Assembly: GCA_027450145.1 (NCBI GenBank)
Contig: DAIDKH010000048.1
Coordinates: forward strand, 1 to 32,982
Direction of reading: 5' to 3'
Length of the DNA stretch: 32,982 nt
From: Chthonomonadaceae bacterium
GTDB lineage: Bacteria; Armatimonadota; Chthonomonadetes; Chthonomonadales; Chthonomonadaceae
Shown here: positions 26,201 to 32,982 of the stretch, piece after piece
How the letters are laid out: every line of letters begins with the position of its first letter
How positions within the stretch are numbered: position 1 is the stretch's first letter
Notes under the pieces: model-generated
Seen by the model: the letters and a program-made list of their open reading frames with translations, nothing else
Database searches by the model: none
What the model was told of the DNA's origin: nothing
Made by a program: the position numbers and the translations under genes

Positions 26201-26229
26201 TATCAGGTCAGCACCAGGTATCACCAGGT
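26201..26229. repeat. three direct repeats at helical-turn spacing in a divergent intergenic region
   Basis: TATCAGGT (26201-26208), CACCAGGT (26212-26219) and CACCAGGT (26222-26229) recur every 11 and 10 bp, placing them on the same DNA face. They lie between the divergent STAS-like and outer-membrane-like genes, as expected for a regulator binding array. No regulator gene is adjacent. Confidence 0.45.
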
Positions 26230-26462
26230 TGTTCCATAATGAACATAGTTTGCAACACGGATATTTTGGTCACATCGGGATCGCGACTGCGTATTAATAT
26301 TAGATACGAAACGATATCATCGCGAATGAGCCGCTGCATATGCTGAGATTAAAAACGAGCCATTCTACAGATTTAGACGGGTGTGCCATATGGGCAGATT
26401 GCCGTCTTAACGGTCGCATGGGTGCCGGAATACCTGGTATCCGCCTCTGGAGCGCCCGTCAC

Positions 26463-28400
26463 GTGGGCCTGCCAGCCACAAAGGGTCTCCGTGCAATCGC
26501 AGCTGCAATATTCGTGTCAACCTGTGTACCGGCGCTTGGTCAAAACATTGCGCCCGGGCAATCGCTTTATTCGCCTGGGATTTCAAGCTCTGTAGGTACC
26601 GCGTCGGCTGCGTTCTCTAACAGAGATTCTGCTACCGGCGTAATCACGGATGTCTTCATGGGGACTGGTTCCACTGGTCCTTTTGTATTAAGCTACAGTC
26701 AACCGCAGGTGGGCAGCCAACTGGTCGTTGTAAATGGGCGGTTGCTGGTTGAGGGCAACGACTACAATGTAAACTACACCACGGGGCAGATTTCGCTTGC
26801 ACAGCCGTTACCTACCGGTTCGCTTCTACGGGTAACGTACAAAAGTTTTGGAGGCAAACAACAGAATACCGGAATCCCTTCTGCGGTACCACTACAATGG
26901 CAGCTGGCAGGGAACCAACACGGCTGGCTCCGACTAAATTCCATGCTTCAGCGCAATACAAGTGGTGGCGGTCTCCCTGCAGTTCAAACAGACCTTCAAC
27001 TGCACGGAATTACCGCGTTGGGATCTGCGAGCCAGTTAACTGCCGGTATGTTTGTAGACCTTCACGGCGGCAACTGGCTGCGCCGTTCCGGCGTTGTCCT
27101 CGGCGATAAATCCGCGTGGAAGGGCGGTGATTTTGCGCTGCAACTCAACCGCGCCGGAACGCAATTCAATCAATCAGATGTTGCGGGAATTAGTGCTGGC
27201 CAGCAAAATATGCAGGCGGCACTCAATCTGCAGCCCCTAAAGCAGCTTAGCTTCTCGCTTAACGCTCAGGATTTTCAGCAGTTGGGTGCGCCAACAAGCG
27301 GGAGAGGGTCGTCTGACGTTGTAAGCTCCACGAGGGAGCAGTTTTCTGGGGGCATGAATTTGCAATTAGGTGGTGGAACACATGTACAGGGGCAGCGCAA
27401 TGTCAGTACTACGGCTCCAGCAGGAGGCAAATCTGAAACCGTTGTACAGGATAATGTTAACCTCGTTCAACAATTGCCCGGCCATACCACAGCTACAGCC
27501 GCATATGCAGCAACCAATGCTAGCGGAGCGGCTGGGAACACCTACTCCCAATCATCTTCGCTATCTCTCACTTCACAGCCAACGGCGCAGATGCAGCTGC
27601 ATGGCGTGTTTGAAAACGTGGTAGGTTCCACTCCGCAAAATCAGGAGTCATTGGCGGTAGGTTATACACCAGTCGCAAAGATTCCTGGTTTAAACCTAAA
27701 TCTTTCGGATAGCGAGCAGTTTATGCAAACCGGCGTTGTTGCTACTCGAGCGTTCAATGTGAACGCGCCGTTGCTTCACAATCGCGTTAAACTCGCCGCG
27801 GGTGTTAATCAATTCCTCTCGCCGGGACAGAGCCTCTATGGTAGTTCCGTAAGTGCAAGCGCCCAGATTAACCGAGCTGTTTCACTGCAGGGTGACATGC
27901 AACTTCGGTGGCAGCAACTCACCTCATCGGCCTCATCGGGCACAATGCCAACGGTTAATACCTACGGCGTAAATCTGGCTGTTCAGCCGATACAAAATGT
28001 CAAATTGACCGGAGGGTTTACTCGCAATCCCGTTACGAACGGACAAGTGGTGCGCGCGCTGCAGGAAAATGTAGGACTAAATGCGACAGTGGGGGCGCTT
28101 AGCCTCAACACCAATGTCAGCATGCAGGATCTTTATAACGGTGCGGCTTCCGACGTAGACTCGTTCTCACTTTCACTGAAGTTGTCGCCATACGACAGCC
28201 TGCAAACTGGGCTACAGGCCAATAATCTCTTTGGCGGCCTGTCGGGTGGGCAGCAGACTTATCAATTGGGCTTTACACACTCTCTCGGGAACATTTTTGA
28301 CTTCTCTCTTGCAGCGACGCTCACCGTTCACAACGGGATGGGACAGTTAAATAATCAGCCAGATTACGGTGCGCAGGCGCAGCTCGGCCTGCACTTTTAG
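26463..28400 (+). CDS. large secreted, beta-strand-rich protein, probably an outer-membrane beta-barrel
   Basis: A ~645-residue protein with a signal peptide (KGLRAIAAAIFVSTCVPALGQ) and a mature part rich in Gln, Asn, Gly, Ser and Thr. It has long runs of alternating hydrophobic and polar residues and few Cys or Lys. Near residue 75-125 is a compact unit, 'VVNGRLLVEGNDYNVNYTTG' plus 'LRVTYKSF', resembling a repeated surface-protein module. The rest looks like many amphipathic strands, and the protein ends QLGLHF; a terminal Phe is typical of outer-membrane barrels recognised by BamA. No family is recognised. GTG 26463 has GGAG 10 nt upstream and gives a clean signal peptide; the frame is open back to ATG 26340, but that extra stretch does not look coding. 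Its stop overlaps the convergent gene by 4 nt. Confidence 0.72.
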   Translation: MGLPATKGLRAIAAAIFVSTCVPALGQNIAPGQSLYSPGISSSVGTASAAFSNRDSATGVITDVFMGTGSTGPFVLSYSQPQVGSQLVVVNGRLLVEGNDYNVNYTTGQISLAQPLPTGSLLRVTYKSFGGKQQNTGIPSAVPLQWQLAGNQHGWLRLNSMLQRNTSGGGLPAVQTDLQLHGITALGSASQLTAGMFVDLHGGNWLRRSGVVLGDKSAWKGGDFALQLNRAGTQFNQSDVAGISAGQQNMQAALNLQPLKQLSFSLNAQDFQQLGAPTSGRGSSDVVSSTREQFSGGMNLQLGGGTHVQGQRNVSTTAPAGGKSETVVQDNVNLVQQLPGHTTATAAYAATNASGAAGNTYSQSSSLSLTSQPTAQMQLHGVFENVVGSTPQNQESLAVGYTPVAKIPGLNLNLSDSEQFMQTGVVATRAFNVNAPLLHNRVKLAAGVNQFLSPGQSLYGSSVSASAQINRAVSLQGDMQLRWQQLTSSASSGTMPTVNTYGVNLAVQPIQNVKLTGGFTRNPVTNGQVVRALQENVGLNATVGALSLNTNVSMQDLYNGAASDVDSFSLSLKLSPYDSLQTGLQANNLFGGLSGGQQTYQLGFTHSLGNIFDFSLAATLTVHNGMGQLNNQPDYGAQAQLGLHF

Positions 28401-29233
28401 TCTGGGGTTGCTTGCCGTTGGACAGCGGGGTGGGCGCGTAAGTCTAGCATACGCATGTCGCCGACATAGCCCGTACTTACCGGGTCGAGCATCGACGAGA
28501 TTGTTTGCACAACTTCCGATATTCTGTCGGCTCCCACCAGGATGCGCCGCAGTGCGCCACGTACGTCGTCGGAATTCTCTGCGCCTGCGGCTTCTAGCCG
28601 ACGTGCCAAACTTTGGGCACTTCCCGAGATGGCGAACAACGGGTTGTTGATTTCATGCCGTAAGGCGGCTGCCGCCTGGGCGATAACATCACGGCGTACC
28701 ATTTGGAGGCGTTCCTGCTCCAGCTGAGAGTTGCGTGCTATTTCTGCATGAAGCTGCGCTGCCATCTCCACTAGCTCGGCTGTGGCATCTATTAATTGCC
28801 TGTCGCTATTGTCTAGTTGATCGTGAAGGTTAAGGTTCTCATTGGTCGTGTGGTGCAGTGCGTTGTAGGCACGTGCGGTTCTTAAGGCAGCAGTAATCCT
28901 CCACCGCCATTCATCGTCATCACCGTTAACCGGCAGCCACTCGTCTGGGGTAAATCGTTCTCCAATAGGTGGCTTTACCGCGGCGATCATAAGCCGGGTT
29001 TCTGACAATGATGGCTCTAACCGCATCCGCTCAACCAGCTCCAGGCCTGTCATATCTGGTAGCTGTTCCTGCGCTATCATGAGGAGTGGGGGTTCCATTC
29101 TCGCCATTGAAAGAGCAGTTGTGCCAGTTTCAATCGTCTGAATTGCTGTGCCGCAGCAGCAACATGTCCGCTTAAGACGGGTTTTCTCATCCTGGCCAGC
29201 CACGATATACGTCAGGGTACTTACGAAATCCAC
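28397..29233 (-). CDS. degenerate receiver fused to a histidine-kinase DHp domain, no ATPase domain
   Basis: A 278-residue protein. Residues ~5-118 resemble a response-regulator receiver (LPDMTGLELVERMR at 58-71), but the phospho-acceptor Asp is replaced by Gln55, one of the N-terminal acidic residues is Gln, and the conserved Lys is not evident. A helical, probably coiled-coil segment (about 130-180) leads to a DHp domain (about 180-250) with the intact H-box ALRHEINNPLFAISGSAQS (phospho-acceptor His193). After that the protein ends at ~278 with no N, G1 or G2 boxes, so it cannot bind ATP as a kinase. It may act as a phosphotransfer or dimerisation partner, like Spo0B or ChpT. Four consecutive Cys (24-27) are odd. 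GTG 29233 has AGGAG 6 nt upstream. Confidence 0.78.
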   Translation of the reverse strand: MDFVSTLTYIVAGQDEKTRLKRTCCCCGTAIQTIETGTTALSMARMEPPLLMIAQEQLPDMTGLELVERMRLEPSLSETRLMIAAVKPPIGERFTPDEWLPVNGDDDEWRWRITAALRTARAYNALHHTTNENLNLHDQLDNSDRQLIDATAELVEMAAQLHAEIARNSQLEQERLQMVRRDVIAQAAAALRHEINNPLFAISGSAQSLARRLEAAGAENSDDVRGALRRILVGADRISEVVQTISSMLDPVSTGYVGDMRMLDLRAHPAVQRQATPD

Positions 29234-29336
29234 GCAACACTCCTATGGGTTCCCTAATGAATAGATTATTGGCAAAAGTTCAAATTACATCAGGGTTTGC
29301 TCGCTCGATAATCTGAAGGTGTACAGTTTGGTGATC

Positions 29337-31253
29337 TCACCGTTGACCATAATCCGACAGCTGCTTAGGTGGAAAGGCGGCTCGCAATGAGTTGACCACG
29401 GCTAGAACGTCGATTGCTTCCTGTGCGATTGCACCCTCGACCGGAGTGAGATGACCGATTGCTGCTATCCCCATCGCGGTTAGGCTCAATGCGATACCGC
29501 CGACGGCACTTTGCAGCGCGATCGTACGCATACGTCTCCCGATATGAATTAAATCGTCTACCTTCGTTAGCGAACTATCAAGTATTACAGCGTCGGCGGC
29601 TTCACCAGTTATTTCGCTGTTATTGCCAAATGCAATACCAACTGTGGCCGCAGTGAGCGCTGGCGCGTCGTTAATACCATCGCCCAGGAAAACAGTTGGC
29701 AGTGCCGCGGTTTCTCTGCGCACCAGCTCCAGTTTCTGTTCGGGGCTTTGAGAGGCAAATACTTCCGTTATCCCAACCTGCTCCGCCAAATGCTTCACCT
29801 CGGCATCCCTGTCGCCGGATACGAGCATTACACGAGAGACGCCATGTTTCGGACTGAGATGCTCAATAAACTTCGCGCCATCGGGCCTTGGTTCATCCCG
29901 AAACCTGAGCGTCGCACCTATTTTGCCATCAATCATCACGACACACTCCATGCCGGCAACGGGTGGTGGTAGCTCTGTGGCTAGCAATGGTTCGCGGTCA
30001 TTAAGCTGTTTGCGGCCAGTGACATGTATTTCTGATCCGTTAATAGTGGCATGTAGTCCCATGCCAGGTACCTCAGAAACAGCTTCAGCTTCATACGTAG
30101 GTACGGCTGCCTCGGTAGCGGCATCTAAAATTGCACTGGCGAGAGGATGTTTGCTGTAGTGCTCAAGGCTTGCTACCAGGGCTAAAACGTGCTTCGTGTC
30201 GCGGCCTATGGCAGGGACTATCTCAGTTAGTTTCGGTTTGCCGTAGGTGAGCGTGCCAGTTTTATCAAAGATTGCCACGCGACACGAACTAATATTCTCC
30301 AGGACAGAAGGGTCTTTGATGATTATTCCCATACGAGCCGCCAGTGATATGGAACCGATGATCGATATAGGTATTGCGATGAGAAGTGGGCAGGGCGTGG
30401 CGGCCACCAGCACAGCGAGGAACCTTAAAGGCTGCCCTGAGTATGCCCAAGCCGAAAGTGCAAGTGCGAGGGCAAGGGGTGTGTAGGCAGCCCCCAGCTT
30501 ATCCGCCAAGCGCCGCATTTGAGGCTTCCTCTCCTCAGCATCTCGCATCACTTGCATTATTTTTGAATATCGGGAATCTTGAGCCGGTCGATCGCATCGA
30601 ATGTTGAGTGCTGCTTCTCCATTGATAGATCCAGATAGCACGGCTGTACCGGGTGCCTTCGAAACGCGATAGGGTTCTCCCGTAAGATAGGACTCATCCA
30701 TTGTTCCATGCCCGGATATAACGGTACCATCGACCGGACAAAGAGCGTGTGGGAATACTGCAACAATGTCGCCGACCTTTACATCAAGAAGCGGAATCTG
30801 TTTAAGCTCGTGCCCTTTTACCAGCGTGGCCATGTTTGGCATTCGCTTGGCCAAAGCTTTTAGCACTGAAGACGCATTGCTCGCCGCATACTCCTCAAGG
30901 GCTTGTCCGCCCGAGAGCATCAGTACAACCAGAGCTCCTGCAAGATACTGATGGAGCAAGAACGATGCAACAATGGATATTCCGGCTAGTAGGTCGGAGC
31001 CAAAAATTCCTTTGAACAGGTTCCTTAGCAGCTCATAAACTAAGGGCAGACCGCCAAAGGCGAGTACGACGAGCAGAGGCACGTTCGGCGCGGGAACCCC
31101 GCGAATACTTACGTCGTGCAACGAGGAAAGATGCAAAATTCCAGTTGTAGCCATGCCCAGCAGGGCGAGGGCTGCTATTAACGCCTGCAACGGAACCCGC
31201 CGCTTTGGTTGATTTGCTGTGTCCTGAGCATCGACCGTTTGTTGGTGGATCAT
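29337..31253 (-). CDS. P1B-type heavy-metal-transporting ATPase with TPC motif
   Basis: A 638-residue ATP-driven metal pump in the cytoplasmic membrane. It has six to eight membrane helices; the transport motif is TPCP (286-289) instead of CPC, CPH or SPC. The actuator TGEP is at 191-194, phosphorylation site DKTGT at 330-334, nucleotide-binding HP at 369-370 and GDGIND at 524-529. There is no N-terminal CxxC metal-binding domain. The last membrane helix carries 'QEAIDVLAVVNSLRA' instead of a Cu, Zn or Co signature. TPC pumps form a small subgroup (P1B-5-like, with Ni/Fe/Co reported in some), so I name no metal. I chose ATG 31253 (GTG 31256 is the alternative, 7 nt from AAGGA); an upstream extension to 31349 is not supported. 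Confidence 0.93.
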   Translation of the reverse strand: MIHQQTVDAQDTANQPKRRVPLQALIAALALLGMATTGILHLSSLHDVSIRGVPAPNVPLLVVLAFGGLPLVYELLRNLFKGIFGSDLLAGISIVASFLLHQYLAGALVVLMLSGGQALEEYAASNASSVLKALAKRMPNMATLVKGHELKQIPLLDVKVGDIVAVFPHALCPVDGTVISGHGTMDESYLTGEPYRVSKAPGTAVLSGSINGEAALNIRCDRPAQDSRYSKIMQVMRDAEERKPQMRRLADKLGAAYTPLALALALSAWAYSGQPLRFLAVLVAATPCPLLIAIPISIIGSISLAARMGIIIKDPSVLENISSCRVAIFDKTGTLTYGKPKLTEIVPAIGRDTKHVLALVASLEHYSKHPLASAILDAATEAAVPTYEAEAVSEVPGMGLHATINGSEIHVTGRKQLNDREPLLATELPPPVAGMECVVMIDGKIGATLRFRDEPRPDGAKFIEHLSPKHGVSRVMLVSGDRDAEVKHLAEQVGITEVFASQSPEQKLELVRRETAALPTVFLGDGINDAPALTAATVGIAFGNNSEITGEAADAVILDSSLTKVDDLIHIGRRMRTIALQSAVGGIALSLTAMGIAAIGHLTPVEGAIAQEAIDVLAVVNSLRAAFPPKQLSDYGQR

Positions 31254-31256
31254 CAC

Positions 31257-31595
31257 CTTAAATTCCTTCAATTTCACAATACCATAGCATGCACAACCAC
31301 CATCACTCATCGCTAGATTAGGGGCGTTGGCAAATAATTGCGCTCTCATAATGCTATTCGGCCAGACTAGTGTGGCGCCAATAACTTCAATCTACATCGT
31401 CTATTGGGCGTATTTACCACTAATCGTTGATACCTACTTCAATGCGGGGTAAATCTCGAGCTTTTAGCGTTTCTCATAGTGAACAACAGTAGCTTTAAAG
31501 CCGATACTTTGATGTACACTTTTACTAGCGGGTTGCATTTACCCAACGACCCCAGTACCCACGGAAGTATAGATTTGACCAGGAGATTCGCTTTT
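31257..31595. other. 339-bp divergent intergenic region
   Basis: This lies between the divergent metal-ATPase and phosphomannomutase genes and should hold both promoters. I see AAGGA (31266-31262, minus) and AGGAG (near 31581-31585, plus) as ribosome binding sites. No convincing -35/-10 pair, metal-regulator operator or RNA gene stands out. Confidence 0.5.
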
Positions 31596-32982
31596 ATGGC
31601 AGTGCCAGATCCCAAGGTGTTTCGGAATTATGACATTCGCGCGCTTGTTCCTGAACTAGTTGACGAGAGCAGTGAGTATTTCGGAAAGGTCGGAGCCAAA
31701 GATACCTATCAGGCTCCACTAACGCCGGACGAGGTGGAGCAAATAGGCCGGGGATTGGCTCATTTTTTTGGTGAACGGCAGGTCGCGATTGGCTACGATG
31801 CGCGAACGTCTGGACCATCGTGGTCGCGTGCGCTTTCAAGTGGTCTCACTAGTCAGGGAGTGGACGTGTTGGACATAGGACGTGCCACCACGGATACCAT
31901 CTATTTCGTTTCTGGAAAGTACCAGATACCCGCTGTCGAAATAACCGCCTCGCACAGCCCCAAAGAGCTAAATGGCATGAAAATCGTGCGGTCCGGTGCG
32001 CGGGTCGTTGGTATGGGGTCTGGTATGGAGGAACTTCGTGACCTCGTGATCGGCGGCAATTTCAATCCTGTAGATACTCCCGGAACAATAGTGCACAAGG
32101 ATGTGCTTGGGGAGTATCTTGACCATCTCATGGCCTTTATTGATGTTGGTTCCATCAAACCATTCAAAATAGTAGCGGATGCAGGCAACGGGGTTGGCGG
32201 TCTTCCTGCTTCTGGAATTTTTGAGCGAATGCACCAACTTCATGTGACGAAGCTGTTTTTCGAACCAGATGGTACGTTTCCGAATCACGGACCAAACCCC
32301 TTTGAACGGGAAAACATCGAGCAGTTGGTTGCGGCTGTTATTGAGCAGAAGGCAGACTTCGGAGTTGCGTGGGATGGTGATGCAGATCGTGTCTTTTTTG
32401 TCGATGAGCTCGGTAATCCCATTCCGGGTGATTTTATTACTACTCTTGTGGCGAGGCACTTTCTCGCGCTTCACCCTGGTGCAGCTATAGTATATGATCT
32501 GCGAGCCTCCTGGGCCGTAGCAGACTGGGTTAAGCGCCTTGGTGGCAAACCAATTCCTGAAAGAGTCGGTCACTCATACATCAAGCAGACTATGCGGGCC
32601 GAAAACGGTGTGTTTGGCGGTGAGGTTTCTGGGCATTACTACTTCCGCGACCATTTTTACGCCGACAATGGCTTTATACCGCTCCTATCCGTGTTGCAAA
32701 TGCTTACCGAACAAAACATCCCGATGAGTCAACTTGTCGCAAGTTTAGGTGCGTATTATGTGTCCGGCGAAATAAACTCTACAGTTAAGGATACCCAGGC
32801 GGTTATTGCACGGTTAAAAGAGACGTACCACGATGCTGATCAGCATTTCAAGGATGGAATTTCTGTGGAGTATCCGGACTGGCATTTCAACGTACGCCCG
32901 TCTGCAAACGATCCTCTAGTGCGCTTAAACCTGGAAGCCCGTAGTCAGGCAGACATGGAACATAAGCGTGATGAAGTGTTGG
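31596..32982 (+). CDS. phosphomannomutase/phosphoglucomutase (3' partial)
   Basis: It belongs to the alpha-D-phosphohexomutase family and interconverts hexose 1- and 6-phosphates (mannose or glucose) for nucleotide-sugar and envelope synthesis, in the cytoplasm. About 462 residues are visible before the window ends. The phosphoserine loop TASHSPKELNGMK carries the catalytic Ser, the metal loop is DGDADR, the sugar-binding loop is GEVSGHYYF, and the phosphate-binding RPSANDPLVR is near the end, so nearly the whole protein is present. ATG 31596 has AGGAG 10 nt upstream. The GEVSG loop and length favour ManB/AlgC-type dual specificity over GlmM, whose loop reads GEQSGH. It is divergent from the metal pump with no operon partner visible. 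Confidence 0.95.
   Translation, partial: MAVPDPKVFRNYDIRALVPELVDESSEYFGKVGAKDTYQAPLTPDEVEQIGRGLAHFFGERQVAIGYDARTSGPSWSRALSSGLTSQGVDVLDIGRATTDTIYFVSGKYQIPAVEITASHSPKELNGMKIVRSGARVVGMGSGMEELRDLVIGGNFNPVDTPGTIVHKDVLGEYLDHLMAFIDVGSIKPFKIVADAGNGVGGLPASGIFERMHQLHVTKLFFEPDGTFPNHGPNPFERENIEQLVAAVIEQKADFGVAWDGDADRVFFVDELGNPIPGDFITTLVARHFLALHPGAAIVYDLRASWAVADWVKRLGGKPIPERVGHSYIKQTMRAENGVFGGEVSGHYYFRDHFYADNGFIPLLSVLQMLTEQNIPMSQLVASLGAYYVSGEINSTVKDTQAVIARLKETYHDADQHFKDGISVEYPDWHFNVRPSANDPLVRLNLEARSQADMEHKRDEVL

Noticed and set aside
31968-32573. 201-codon open frame on the minus strand
   Set aside because: It is antisense to the clear phosphomannomutase frame and has no protein-like motifs.

Overview
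The window is bacterial chromosomal DNA of moderate GC content and is gene dense on both strands. The host looks like a diderm: it carries a putative outer-membrane beta-barrel protein ending in Phe, an exported AMIN/amidase, a GerMN lipoprotein and an FlhA export gate. The mix of FHA/vWA/PP2C genes, an amidase-GerM-MurI cluster, an RHS remnant with a 'YAGGVNV' signature and frequent TTG starts reminds me of Armatimonadota-type genomes. That placement is inference; no rRNA is present to settle it.

Layout. (1) 1-1228: the 3' end of a HEAT-like gene, a decayed RHS-repeat gene and a gene-free stretch. (2) 1229-14468: nine consecutive minus-strand genes. In transcription order these are a TPR/glycosyltransferase-like protein, a six-hairpin glycosidase-like protein, a YdjC/ChbG-type deacetylase, NAD(P)HX repair enzyme NnrE-NnrD, an exported and membrane-anchored FHA protein, a polytopic double-FHA protein with a zinc ribbon, a vWA protein, a zinc-ribbon double-FHA protein and a PP2C phosphatase. 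The last six are separated by less than 40 bp or overlap. (3) 14554-18064, plus strand: promoter, amidase, GerMN lipoprotein and glutamate racemase, a cell-wall unit. (4) 18076-20870, minus strand: a small secreted protein, a strong hairpin, groEL, groES and a CIRCE operator with promoter. (5) 21057-22962, minus strand: pyrD and a sugar isomerase/epimerase-like TIM barrel. (6) 23107-25290, plus strand: flhA without flagellar neighbours, followed by a terminator. (7) 25372-29233: a tiny Cys4 protein and a STAS-like protein (minus), a large putative outer-membrane protein (plus), and a degenerate receiver fused to a histidine-phosphotransfer-type DHp domain without an ATPase (minus). (8) 29337-32982: a P1B-type metal ATPase with a TPC motif (minus), divergent from a phosphomannomutase/phosphoglucomutase gene that runs off the end.

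The most interesting system is the FHA/vWA/PP2C operon. Together the proteins carry five FHA domains, one of them apparently degenerate, in three topologies. The N-terminal tails of the vWA protein and the zinc-ribbon FHA protein share a repeated Thr-x-Met/Val motif (nine Thr in total) that looks like a set of phospho-threonine docking sites. The operon encodes the eraser (PP2C) and readers (FHA) but no kinase within this window. I infer a membrane-associated phospho-threonine assembly; its output is unknown.

Second is the 278-aa protein at 28397-29233. It combines a receiver lacking its phospho-acceptor Asp with an intact DHp H-box but no catalytic ATPase domain.
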